From: Siphonodentalium dalli
Taxonomy: Eukaryota; Mollusca; Scaphopoda; Gadilida; Siphonodentaliidae
Assembly: GCA_032622095.1 (NCBI GenBank)
Contig: CP136068.1
Span: 129,897,989-129,961,988 of the forward strand
Length of the DNA: 64,000 nt
Reading direction: 5' to 3'
Shown here: positions 25,217 to 38,011 of the stretch, piece by piece
Numbering within the stretch: the stretch's first letter is position 1
Layout of the letters: every line of letters begins with the position of its first letter
Program-made: the position numbers and the translations under genes
Notes under the pieces: generated by a model
Told to the model about the DNA's origin: nothing
The model's input: only the letters and a program-made list of their open reading frames with translations
Databases searched by the model: none

Positions 25217-27600
25217 CGAAAAGTAAATTCGAATGTCAGTCTGAAGTGTGAAGTTGGTTAGGCGTTCGGCGTTCGACATTAGTTTAACATTCAACTTAGA
25301 AAATTTCGACCGAAAAATGGAAATTTAGTTTTTTGCGCTAAAGGTGTTCTTTTTACCCAATTCGTGCTCTATCAATCAAATCTGGTCCAACTTTCATCGT
25401 TTTCCAAAAAAATTATTTTACCGCCGGACTTGGAAAATTTCGACCCAAAAATATATAGGCCCCTACAGAGGGGACAGGCCTCGTTTGTTGACCGATCGAC
25501 ACCAAATTTGGTGAGGAAGTGTGTCCCCAGTAGTAATCTTCATAACCAAACGCACGGGTCGCAGACTGTTGCCGATTTCAAGTTTTTAAGTGAAATCGAA
25601 TGTCAGGCTGGCTTTCAGTTAGGCGTTCGACTTAGAAAATATTTCAGCCCAAAAATGGATTTCGAGTTTTTAGCGCGAAACATCATGTTTTGACCCAATT
25701 CGTGCTCCCCCACTCGAATCTGGTCAAAATTGTCAAGGAAACTCGAAAAGGAAATTCAAGTTTTCAAATTTCAAGTTTTTAAGTGAAATCGAATGTCAGG
25801 CTGGCTTTCAGTTAGGCGTTCGACTTAGAAAATATTTCAGCCCAAAAATGGATTTCGAGTTTTTTGCGCGAAACATCATGTTTTGACCCAATTCGTGCTC
25901 CCCCACTCGAATCTGGTCAAAATTGTCAAGGAAACTCGAAAAGGAAATTCGAATGTCAGTCTGAAGTGTGAAGTTGGTTAGGCGTTCGGCGTTCGACATT
26001 CGTTTAACATTCAACTTAGAAAATTTCGACCGAAAAATGGAAATTTAGTTTTATGCGCTAAAGGTGTTCTTTTTACCCAATTCGTGCTCTATCAATCAAA
26101 TCTGGTCTAACTTTCATCGTTTTCCAAAAAAATTATTTCGACCCAAAAATATATAGGCCCCTACAGAGGGGACAGGCCTCGTTTGTTGACCGATCGACAC
26201 CAAATTTGGTGAGGAAGTGTGTCCCCAGTAGTAATCTTCATAACCAAACGCACGGGTCGCAGACTGTTGCCGATTTCAAGTTTTTAAGTGAAATCGAATG
26301 TCAGGCTGGCTTTCAGTTAGGCGTTCGACTTAGAAAATATTTCAGCCCAAAAATGGATTTCGAGTTTTTTGCGCGAAACATCATGTTTTGACCCAATTCG
26401 TGCTCCCCCACTCGAATCTGGTCAAAATTGTCAAGGAAACTCGAAAAGTAAATTCGAATGTCAGTCTGAAGTGTGAAGTTGGTTAGGCGTTCGGCGTTCG
26501 ACATTCGTTTAACATTCAACTTAGAAAATTTCGACCGAAAAATGGAAATTTAGTTTTTTGCGCTAAAGGTGTTCTTTTTACCCAATTCGTGCTCTATCAA
26601 TCAAATCTGGTCCAACTTTCATCGTTTTCCAAAAAAATTATTTTACCGCCGGACTTGGAAAATTTCGACCCAAAAATATATAGGCCCCTACAGAGGGGAC
26701 AGGCCTCGTTTGTTGACCGATCGACACCAAATTTGGTGAGGAAGTGTGTCCCCAGTAGTAATCTTCATAACCAAACGCACGGGTCGCAGACTGTTGCCGA
26801 TTTCAAGTTTTTAAGTGAAATCGAATGTCAGGCTGGCTTTCAGTTAGGCGTTCGACTTAGAAAATATTTCAGCCCAAAAATGGATTTCGAGTTTTTTGCG
26901 CGAAACATCATGTTTTGACCCAATTCGTGCTCCCCCACTCGAATCTGGTCAAAATTGTCAAGGAAACTCGAAAAGTAAATTCGAATGTCAGTCTGAAGTG
27001 TGAAGTTGGTTAGGCGTTCGGCGTTCGACATTCGTTTAACATTCAACTTAGAAAATTTCGACCGAAAAATGGAAATTTTGTTTTATGCGCTAAAGGTGTT
27101 CTTTTTACCCAATTCGTGCTCTATCAATCAAATCTGGTCTAACTTTCATCGTTTTCCAAAAAAATTATTTCGACCCAAAAATATATAGGCCCCTACAGAG
27201 GGGACAGGCCTCGTTTGTTGACCGATCGACACCAAATTTGGTGAGGAAGTGTGTCCCCAGTAGTAATCTTCATAACCAAACGCACGGGTCGCAGACTGTT
27301 GCCGATTTCAAGTTTTTAAGTGAAATCGAATGTCAGGCTGGCTTTCAGTTAGGCGTTCGACTTAGAAAATATTTCAGCCCAAAAATGGATTTCGAGTTTT
27401 TTGCGCGAAACATCATGTTTTGACCCAATTCGTGCTCCCCCACTCGAATCTGGTCAAAATTGTCAAGGAAACTCGAAAAGGAAATTCGAATGTCAGTCTG
27501 AAGTGTGAAGTTGGTTAGGCGTTCGGCGTTCGACATTCGTTTAACATTCAACTTAGAAAATTTCGACCGAAAAATGGAAATTTAGTTTTATGCGCTAAAG
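25217..27600 (+). repeat. Block C: short S-L/X block
   Basis: This stretch holds L (from about 25.4 kb), X (25758-25950), S, L and S in the common dimer arrangement. Together with the start of block D, 25.36-28.08 kb matches 37.43-40.14 kb at a constant offset of 12061 bp, including the palindrome-breaking T at 27762 and 39823. There are no genes. Confidence 0.85.
25758..25950 (+). repeat. X partial monomer, copy 9
   Basis: Same insert following L; it closes block B and matches copy 12 at the 12061-bp offset. Confidence 0.92.
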
Positions 27601-29046
27601 GTGTTCTTTTTACCCAATTCGTGCTCTATCAATCAAATCTGGTCCAACTTTCATCGTTTTCCAAAAAATTTATTTTACCGCCGGACTTGGAAAATTTCGA
27701 CCCAAAAATATATAGGCCCCTACAGAGGGGACAGGCCTCGTTTGTTGACCGATCGACACCATATTTGGTGAGGAAGTGTGTCCCCAGTAGTAATCTTCAT
27801 AACCAAACGCACGGGTCGCAGACTGTTGCCGATTTCAAGTTTTTAAGTGAAATCGAATGTCAGGCTGGCTTTCAGTTAGGCGTTCGACTTAGAAAATATT
27901 TCAGCCCAAAAATGGATTTCGAGTTTTTTGCGCGAAACATCATGTTTTGACCCAATTCGTGCTCCCCCACTCGAATCTGGTCAAAATTGTCAAGGAAACT
28001 CGAAAAGTAAATTCGAATGTCAGTCTGAAGTGTGAAGTTGGTTAGGCGTTCGGCGTTCGACATTCGTTTAACATTCAACTTAGAAAATTTCGACCGAAAA
28101 ATGGAAATTTAGTTTTTTGCGCTAAAGGTGTTCTTTTTACCCAATTCGTGCTCTATCAATCAAATCTGGTCCAACTTTCATCGTTTTCCAAAAAAATTAT
28201 TTTACCGCCGGACTTGGAAAATTTCGACACAAAAATATATAGGCCCCTACAGAGGGGACAGGCCTCGTTTGTTGACCGATCGACACCAAATTTGGTGAGG
28301 AAGTGTGTCCCCAGTAGTAATCTTCATAGCCAAACGCACGGGTCGCAGACTGTTGCCGATTTCAAGTTTTTAAGTGAAATCGAATGTCAGGCTGGCTTTC
28401 AGTTAGGCGTTCGACTTAGAAAATATTTCAGCCCAAAAATGGATTTCGAGTTTTTTGCGCGAAACATCATGTTTTGACCCAATTCGTGCTCCCCCACTCG
28501 AATCTGGTCAAAATTGTCAAGGAAACTCGAAAAGTAAATTCGAATGTCAGTCTGAAGTGTGAAGTTGGTTAGGCGTTCGGCGTTCGACATTCGTTTAACA
28601 TTCAACTTAGAAAATTTCGACCGAAAAATGGAAATTTAGTTTTATGCGCTAAAGGTGTTCTTTTTACCCAATTCGTGCTCTATCAATCAAATCTGGTCTA
28701 ACTTTCATCGTTTTCCAAAAAAATTATTTCGACCCAAAAATATATAGGCCCCTACAGAGGGGACAGGCCTCGTTTGTTGACCGATCGACACCAAATTTGG
28801 TGAGGAAGTGTGTCCCCAGTAGTAATCTTCATAACCAAACGCACGGGTCGCAGACTGTTGCCGATTTCAAGTTTTTAAGTGAAATCGAATGTCAGGCTGG
28901 CTTTCAGTTAGGCGTTCGACTTAGAAAATATTTCAGCCCAAAAATGGATTTCGAGTTTTTAGCGCGAAACATCATATTTTGACCCAATTCGTGCTCCCCC
29001 ACTCGAATCTGGTCAAAATTGTCAAGGAAACTCGAAAAGGAAATTC

Positions 29047-29239
29047 AAGTTTTCAAATTTCAAGTTTTTAAGTGAAATCGAATGTCAGGCTGGCTTTCAG
29101 TTAGGCGTTCGACTTAGAAAATATTTCAGCCCAAAAATGGATTTCGAGTTTTTTGCGCGAAACATCATGTTTTGACCCAATTCGTGCTCCCCCACTCGAA
29201 TCTGGTCAAAATTGTCAAGGAAACTCGAAAAGGAAATTC
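29047..29239 (+). repeat. X partial monomer, copy 10 (after an S unit)
   Basis: Same insert following S with the CATATTTTG variant; it is the image of copy 8 at 8604 bp. Confidence 0.92.
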
Positions 29240-29344
29240 GAATGTCAGTCTGAAGTGTGAAGTTGGTTAGGCGTTCGGCGTTCGACATTCGTTTAACATT
29301 CAACTTAGAAAATTTCGACCGAAAAATGGAAATTTAGTTTTATG

Positions 29345-29360
29345 GATTTCGAGTTTTTTT
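29345..29360 (+). repeat. 16-bp patched segment in an S unit, copy 2
   Basis: Identical patch, 8604 bp after copy 1, again directly after an S-X pair. The shared surroundings show that the patch arose once and was spread by segmental duplication. Confidence 0.88.
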
Positions 29361-32300
29361 AGGTGTTCTTTTTACCCAATTCGTGCTCTATCAATCAAAT
29401 CTGGTCTAACTTTCATCGTTTTCCAAAAAAATTATTTCGACCCAAAAATATATAGGCCCCTACAGAGGGGACAGGCCTCGTTTGTTGACCGATCGACACC
29501 AAATTTGGTGAGGAAGTGTGTCCCCAGTAGTAATCTTCATAACCAAACGCACGGGTCGCAGACTGTTGCCGATTTCAAGTTTTTAAGTGAAATCGAATGT
29601 CAGGCTGGCTTTCAGTTAGGCGTTCGACTTAGAAAATATTTCAGCCCAAAAATGGATTTCGAGTTTTTTGCGCGAAACATCATGTTTTGACCCAATTCGT
29701 GCTCCCCCACTCGAATCTGGTCAAAATTGTCAAGGAAACTCGAAAAGTAAATTCGAATGTCAGTCTGAAGTGTGAAGTTGGTTAGGCGTTCGGCGTTCGA
29801 CATTCGTTTAACATTCAACTTAGAAAATTTCGACCGAAAAATGGAAATTTAGTTTTTTGCGCTAAAGGTGTTCTTTTTACCCAATTCGTGCTCTATCAAT
29901 CAAATATGGTCCAACTTTCATCGTTTTCCAAAAATTTTATTTTACCGCCGGACTTGGAAAATTTCGACCCAAAAATATATAGGCCCCTACAGAGGGGACA
30001 GGCCTCGTTTGTTGACCGATCGACACCAAATTTGGTGAGGAAGTGTGTCCCCAGTAGTAATCTTCATAACCAAACGCACGGGTCGCAGACTGTTGCCGAT
30101 TTCAAGTTTTTAAGTGAAATCGAATGTCAGGCTGGCTTTCAGTTAGGCGTTCGACTTAGAAAATATTTCAGCCCAAAAATGGATTTCGAGTTTTTTGCGC
30201 GAAACATCATGTTTTGACCCAATTCGTGCTCCCCCTCTCGAATCTGGTCAAAATTGTCAAGGAAACTCGAAAAGGAAATTCGAATGTCAGTCTGAAGTGT
30301 GAAGTTGGTTAGGCGTTCGGCGTTCGACATTCGTTTAACATTCAACTTAGAAAATTTCGACCGAAAAATGGAAATTTAGTTTTTTGCGCTAAAGGTGTTC
30401 TTTTTACCCAATTCGTGCTCTATCAATCGAATATGGTCCAACTTTCATCGTTTTCCAAAAATTTTATTTTACCGCCGGACTTGGAAAATATCGACCCAAA
30501 AATATATAGGCCCCTACAGAGGGGACAGGCCTCGTTTGTTGACCGATCGACACCAAATTTGGTGAGGAAGTGTGTCCCCAGTAGAAATCTTCATAACCAA
30601 ACGCACGGGTCGCAGACTGTTGCCGATTTCAAGTTTTTAAGTGAAATCGAATGTCAGGCTGGCTTTCAGTTAGGCGTTCGACTTAGAAAATATTTCAGCC
30701 CAAAAATGGATTTCGAGTTTTTTGCGCGAAACATCATGTTTTGACCCAATTCGTGCTCCCCCTCTCGAATCTGGTCAAAATTGTCAAGGAAACTCGAAAA
30801 GGAAATTCGAATGTCAGTCTGAAGTGTGAAGTTGGTTAGGCGTTCGGCGTTCGACATTCGTTTAACATTCAACTTAGAAAATTTCGACCGAAAAATGGAA
30901 ATTTAGTTTTTTGCGCTAAAGGTGTTCTTTTTACCCAATTCGTGCTCTATCAATCAAATCTGGTCCAACTTTCATCGTTTTCCAAAAAATTTATTTTACC
31001 GCCGGACTTGGAAAATTTCGACCCAAAAATATATAGGCCCCTACAGAGGGGACAGGCCTCGTTTGTTGACCGATCGACACCATATTTGGTGAGGAAGTGT
31101 GTCCCCAGTAGTAATCTTCATAACCAAACGCACGGGTCGCAGACTGTTGCCGATTTCAAGTTTTTAAGTGAAATCGAATGTCAGGCTGGCTTTCAGTTAG
31201 GCGTTCGACTTAGAAAATATTTCAGCCCAAAAATGGATTTCGAGTTTTTTGCGCGAAACATCATGTTTTGACCCAATTCGTGCTCCCCCACTCGAATCTG
31301 GTCAAAATTGTCAAGGAAACTCGAAAAGTAAATTCGAATGTCAGTCTGAAGTGTGAAGTTGGTTAGGCGTTCGGCGTTCGACATTCGTTTAACATTCAAC
31401 TTAGAAAATTTCGACCGAAAAATGGAAATTTAGTTTTTTGCGCTAAAGGTGTTCTTTTTACCCAATTCGTGCTCTATCAATCAAATCTGGTCCAACTTTC
31501 ATCGTTTTCCAAAAATTTTATTTTACCGCCGGACTTGGAAAATTTCGACCCAAAAATATATAGGCCCCTACAGAGGGGACAGGCCTCGTTTGTTGACCGA
31601 TCGACACCAAATTTGGTGAGGAAGTGTGTCCCCAGTAGTAATCTTCATAACCAAACGCACGGGTCGCAGACTGTTGCCGATTTCAAGTTTTTAAGTGAAA
31701 TCGAATGTCAGGCTGGCTTTCAGTTAGGCGTTCGACTTAGAAAATATTTCAGCCCAAAAATGGATTTCGAGTTTTTTGCGCGAAACATCATGTTTTGACC
31801 CAATTCGTGCTCCCCCTCTCGAATCTGGTCAAAATTGTCAAGGAAACTCGAAAAGGAAATTCGAATGTCAGTCTGAAGTGTGAAGTTGGTTAGGCGTTCG
31901 GCGTTCGACATTCGTTTAACATTCAACTTAGAAAATTTCGACCGAAAAATGGAAATTTAGTTTTTTGCGCTAAAGGTGTTCTTTTTACCCAATTCGTGCT
32001 CTATCAATCGAATATGGTCCAACTTTCATCGTTTTCCAAAAATTTTATTTTACCGCCGGACTTGGAAAATATCGACCCAAAAATATATAGGCCCCTACAG
32101 AGGGGACAGGCCTCGTTTGTTGACCGATCGACACCAAATTTGGTGAGGAAGTGTGTCCCCAGTAGAAATCTTCATAACCAAACGCACGGGTCGCAGACTG
32201 TTGCCGATTTCAAGTTTTTAAGTGAAATCGAATGTCAGGCTGGCTTTCAGTTAGGCGTTCGACTTAGAAAATATTTCAGCCCAAAAATGGATTTCGAGTT

Positions 32301-33948
32301 TTTTGCGCGAAACATCATGTTTTGACCCAATTCGTGCTCCCCCTCTCGAATCTGGTCAAAATTGTCAAGGAAACTCGAAAAGGAAATTCGAATGTCAGTC
32401 TGAAGTGTGAAGTTGGTTAGGCGTTCGGCGTTCGACATTCGTTTAACATTCAACTTAGAAAATTTCGACCGAAAAATGGAAATTTAGTTTTTTGCGCTAA
32501 AGGTGTTCTTTTTACCCAATTCGTGCTCTATCAATCAAATCTGGTCCAACTTTCATCGTTTTCCAAAAAATTTATTTTACCGCCGGACTTGGAAAATTTC
32601 GACCCAAAAATATATAGGCCCCTACAGAGGGGACAGGCCTCGTTTGTTGACCGATCGACACCATATTTGGTGAGGAAGTGTGTCCCCAGTAGTAATCTTC
32701 ATAACCAAACGCACGGGTCGCAGACTGTTGCCGATTTCAAGTTTTTAAGTGAAATCGAATGTCAGGCTGGCTTTCAGTTAGGCGTTCGACTTAGAAAATA
32801 TTTCAGCCCAAAAATGGATTTCGAGTTTTTTGCGCGAAACATCATGTTTTGACCCAATTCGTGCTCCCCCACTCGAATCTGGTCAAAATTGTCAAGGAAA
32901 CTCGAAAAGTAAATTCGAATGTCAGTCTGAAGTGTGAAGTTGGTTAGGCGTTCGGCGTTCGACATTCGTTTAACATTCAACTTAGAAAATTTCGACCGAA
33001 AAATGGAAATTTAGTTTTTTGCGCTAAAGGTGTTCTTTTTACCCAATTCGTGCTCTATCAATCAAATCTGGTCCAACTTTCATCGTTTTCCAAAAAAATT
33101 ATTTTACCGCCGGACTTGGAAAATTTCGACACAAAAATATATAGGCCCCTACAGAGGGGACAGGCCTCGTTTGTTGACCGATCGACACCAAATTTGGTGA
33201 GGAAGTGTGTCCCCAGTAGTAATCTTCATAGCCAAACGCACGGGTCGCAGACTGTTGCCGATTTCAAGTTTTTAAGTGAAATCGAATGTCAGGCTGGCTT
33301 TCAGTTAGGCGTTCGACTTAGAAAATATTTCAGCCCAAAAATGGATTTCGAGTTTTTTGCGCGAAACATCATGTTTTGACCCAATTCGTGCTCCCCCACT
33401 CGAATCTGGTCAAAATTGTCAAGGAAACTCGAAAAGTAAATTCGAATGTCAGTCTGAAGTGTGAAGTTGGTTAGGCGTTCGGCGTTCGACATTCGTTTAA
33501 CATTCAACTTAGAAAATTTCGACCGAAAAATGGAAATTTAGTTTTATGCGCTAAAGGTGTTCTTTTTACCCAATTCGTGCTCTATCAATCAAATCTGGTC
33601 TAACTTTCATCGTTTTCCAAAAAAATTATTTCGACCCAAAAATATATAGGCCCCTACAGAGGGGACAGGCCTCGTTTGTTGACCGATCGACACCAAATTT
33701 GGTGAGGAAGTGTGTCCCCAGTAGTAATCTTCATAACCAAACGCACGGGTCGCAGACTGTTGCCGATTTCAAGTTTTTAAGTGAAATCGAATGTCAGGCT
33801 GGCTTTCAGTTAGGCGTTCGACTTAGAAAATATTTCAGCCCAAAAATGGATTTCGAGTTTTTAGCGCGAAACATCATATTTTGACCCAATTCGTGCTCCC
33901 CCACTCGAATCTGGTCAAAATTGTCAAGGAAACTCGAAAAGGAAATTC

Positions 33949-34141
33949 AAGTTTTCAAATTTCAAGTTTTTAAGTGAAATCGAATGTCAGGCTGGCTTTC
34001 AGTTAGGCGTTCGACTTAGAAAATATTTCAGCCCAAAAATGGATTTCGAGTTTTTTGCGCGAAACATCATGTTTTGACCCAATTCGTGCTCCCCCACTCG
34101 AATCTGGTCAAAATTGTCAAGGAAACTCGAAAAGGAAATTC
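33949..34141 (+). repeat. X partial monomer, copy 11 (after an S unit)
   Basis: Same insert following S with the CATATTTTG variant; it is the image of copy 10 at 4902 bp. Confidence 0.92.
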
Positions 34142-34246
34142 GAATGTCAGTCTGAAGTGTGAAGTTGGTTAGGCGTTCGGCGTTCGACATTCGTTTAACA
34201 TTCAACTTAGAAAATTTCGACCGAAAAATGGAAATTTAGTTTTATG

Positions 34247-34262
34247 GATTTCGAGTTTTTTT
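34247..34262 (+). repeat. 16-bp patched segment in an S unit, copy 3
   Basis: Identical patch, 4902 bp after copy 2, in the same S-X-patched-S setting. Confidence 0.88.
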
Positions 34263-37200
34263 AGGTGTTCTTTTTACCCAATTCGTGCTCTATCAATCAA
34301 ATCTGGTCTAACTTTCATCGTTTTCCAAAAAAATTATTTCGACCCAAAAATATATAGGCCCCTACAGAGGGGACAGGCCTCGTTTGTTGACCGATCGACA
34401 CCAAATTTGGTGAGGAAGTGTGTCCCCAGTAGTAATCTTCATAACCAAACGCACGGGTCGCAGACTGTTGCCGATTTCAAGTTTTTAAGTGAAATCGAAT
34501 GTCAGGCTGGCTTTCAGTTAGGCGTTCGACTTAGAAAATATTTCAGCCCAAAAATGGATTTCGAGTTTTTTGCGCGAAACATCATGTTTTGACCCAATTC
34601 GTGCTCCCCCACTCGAATCTGGTCAAAATTGTCAAGGAAACTCGAAAAGTAAATTCGAATGTCAGTCTGAAGTGTGAAGTTGGTTAGGCGTTCGGCGTTC
34701 GACATTCGTTTAACATTCAACTTAGAAAATTTCGACCGAAAAATGGAAATTTAGTTTTTTGCGCTAAAGGTGTTCTTTTTACCCAATTCGTGCTCTATCA
34801 ATCAAATATGGTCCAACTTTCATCGTTTTCCAAAAATTTTATTTTACCGCCGGACTTGGAAAATTTCGACCCAAAAATATATAGGCCCCTACAGAGGGGA
34901 CAGGCCTCGTTTGTTGACCGATCGACACCAAATTTGGTGAGGAAGTGTGTCCCCAGTAGTAATCTTCATAACCAAACGCACGGGTCGCAGACTGTTGCCG
35001 ATTTCAAGTTTTTAAGTGAAATCGAATGTCAGGCTGGCTTTCAGTTAGGCGTTCGACTTAGAAAATATTTCAGCCCAAAAATGGATTTCGAGTTTTTTGC
35101 GCGAAACATCATGTTTTGACCCAATTCGTGCTCCCCCTCTCGAATCTGGTCAAAATTGTCAAGGAAACTCGAAAAGGAAATTCGAATGTCAGTCTGAAGT
35201 GTGAAGTTGGTTAGGCGTTCGGCGTTCGACATTCGTTTAACATTCAACTTAGAAAATTTCGACCGAAAAATGGAAATTTAGTTTTTTGCGCTAAAGGTGT
35301 TCTTTTTACCCAATTCGTGCTCTATCAATCGAATATGGTCCAACTTTCATCGTTTTCCAAAAATTTTATTTTACCGCCGGACTTGGAAAATATCGACCCA
35401 AAAATATATAGGCCCCTACAGAGGGGACAGGCCTCGTTTGTTGACCGATCGACACCAAATTTGGTGAGGAAGTGTGTCCCCAGTAGAAATCTTCATAACC
35501 AAACGCACGGGTCGCAGACTGTTGCCGATTTCAAGTTTTTAAGTGAAATCGAATGTCAGGCTGGCTTTCAGTTAGGCGTTCGACTTAGAAAATATTTCAG
35601 CCCAAAAATGGATTTCGAGTTTTTTGCGCGAAACATCATGTTTTGACCCAATTCGTGCTCCCCCTCTCGAATCTGGTCAAAATTGTCAAGGAAACTCGAA
35701 AAGGAAATTCGAATGTCAGTCTGAAGTGTGAAGTTGGTTAGGCGTTCGGCGTTCGACATTCGTTTAACATTCAACTTAGAAAATTTCGACCGAAAAATGG
35801 AAATTTAGTTTTTTGCGCTAAAGGTGTTCTTTTTACCCAATTCGTGCTCTATCAATCAAATATGGTCCAACTTTCATCGTTTTCCAAAAATTTTATTTTA
35901 CCGCCGGACTTGGAAAATTTCGACCCAAAAATATATAGGCCCCTACAGAGGGGACAGGCCTCGTTTGTTGACCGATCGACACCAAATTTGGTGAGGAAGT
36001 GTGTCCCCAGTAGTAATCTTCATAACCAAACGCACGGGTCGCAGACTGTTGCCGATTTCAAGTTTTTAAGTGAAATCGAATGTCAGGCTGGCTTTCAGTT
36101 AGGCGTTCGACTTAGAAAATATTTCAGCCCAAAAATGGATTTCGAGTTTTTTGCGCGAAACATCATGTTTTGACCCAATTCGTGCTCCCCCACTCGAATC
36201 TGGTCAAAATTGTCAAGGAAACTCGAAAAGGAAATTCGAATGTCAGTCTGAAGTGTGAAGTTGGTTAGGCGTTCGGCGTTCGACATTCGTTTAACATTCA
36301 ACTTAGAAAATTTCGACCGAAAAATGGAAATTTAGTTTTTTGCGCTAAAGGTGTTCTTTTTACCCAATTCGTGCTCTATCAATCAAATATGGTCCAACTT
36401 TCATCGTTTTCCAAAAATTTTATTTTACCGCCGGACTTGGAAAATTTCGACCCAAAAATATATAGGCCCCTACAGAGGGGACAGGCCTCGTTTGTTGACC
36501 GATCGACACCAAATTTGGTGAGGAAGTGTGTCCCCAGTAGTAATCTTCATAACCAAACGCACGGGTCGCAGACTGTTGCCGATTTCAAGTTTTTAAGTGA
36601 AATCGAATGTCAGGCTGGCTTTCAGTTAGGCGTTCGACTTAGAAAATATTTCAGCCCAAAAATGGATTTCGAGTTTTTTGCGCGAAACATCATGTTTTGA
36701 CCCAATTCGTGCTCCCCCTCTCGAATCTGGTCAAAATTGTCAAGGAAACTCGAAAAGGAAATTCGAATGTCAGTCTGAAGTGTGAAGTTGGTTAGGCGTT
36801 CGGCGTTCGACATTCGTTTAACATTCAACTTAGAAAATTTCGACCGAAAAATGGAAATTTAGTTTTTTGCGCTAAAGGTGTTCTTTTTACCCAATTCGTG
36901 CTCTATCAATCAAATCTGGTCCAACTTTCATCGTTTTCCAAAAAAATTATTTTACCGCCGGACTTGGAAAATTTCGACCCAAAAATATATAGGCCCCTAC
37001 AGAGGGGACAGGCCTCGTTTGTTGACCGATCGACACCAAATTTGGTGAGGAAGTGTGTCCCCAGTAGTAATCTTCATAACCAAACGCACGGGTCGCAGAC
37101 TGTTGCCGATTTCAAGTTTTTAAGTGAAATCGAATGTCAGGCTGGCTTTCAGTTAGGCGTTCGACTTAGAAAATATTTCAGCCCAAAAATGGATTTCGAG

Positions 37201-37818
37201 TTTTTTGCGCGAAACATCATGTTTTGACCCAATTCGTGCTCCCCCACTCGAATCTGGTCAAAATTGTCAAGGAAACTCGAAAAGTAAATTCGAATGTCAG
37301 TCTGAAGTGTGAAGTTGGTTAGGCGTTCGGCGTTCGACATTAGTTTAACATTCAACTTAGAAAATTTCGACCGAAAAATGGAAATTTAGTTTTTTGCGCT
37401 AAAGGTGTTCTTTTTACCCAATTCGTGCTCTATCAATCAAATCTGGTCCAACTTTCATCGTTTTCCAAAAAAATTATTTTACCGCCGGACTTGGAAAATT
37501 TCGACCCAAAAATATATAGGCCCCTACAGAGGGGACAGGCCTCGTTTGTTGACCGATCGACACCAAATTTGGTGAGGAAGTGTGTCCCCAGTAGTAATCT
37601 TCATAACCAAACGCACGGGTCGCAGACTGTTGCCGATTTCAAGTTTTTAAGTGAAATCGAATGTCAGGCTGGCTTTCAGTTAGGCGTTCGACTTAGAAAA
37701 TATTTCAGCCCAAAAATGGATTTCGAGTTTTTAGCGCGAAACATCATGTTTTGACCCAATTCGTGCTCCCCCACTCGAATCTGGTCAAAATTGTCAAGGA
37801 AACTCGAAAAGGAAATTC

Positions 37819-38011
37819 AAGTTTTCAAATTTCAAGTTTTTAAGTGAAATCGAATGTCAGGCTGGCTTTCAGTTAGGCGTTCGACTTAGAAAATATTTCA
37901 GCCCAAAAATGGATTTCGAGTTTTTTGCGCGAAACATCATGTTTTGACCCAATTCGTGCTCCCCCACTCGAATCTGGTCAAAATTGTCAAGGAAACTCGA
38001 AAAGGAAATTC
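37819..38011 (+). repeat. X partial monomer, copy 12
   Basis: Same insert following the last L of the L-only run; it marks the return to S-L dimers. Confidence 0.92.

Larger units (their letters stand above)
27601..37400 (+). repeat. Block D: L-only runs and 1581-bp trimer higher-order unit
   Basis: L units follow each other directly at 527-bp spacing in 29.9-33.4 kb and 34.8-37.4 kb. Many belong to a distinct L subfamily with AATATGGTCC, CCAAAAATTTTATT and CCCCCTCTCG in place of AATCTGGTCC, CCAAAAAAATTATT and CCCCCACTCG. Variants recur every 1581 bp (3 x 527): the pair AATATCGACC plus CAGTAGAAATC in the units anchored near 30415 and 31996, and CACCATATTTGG at 31083 and 32664. Two cassettes of S, X and patched S interrupt the L runs at about 28.7-29.8 kb and 33.6-34.7 kb. 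Confidence 0.88.
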
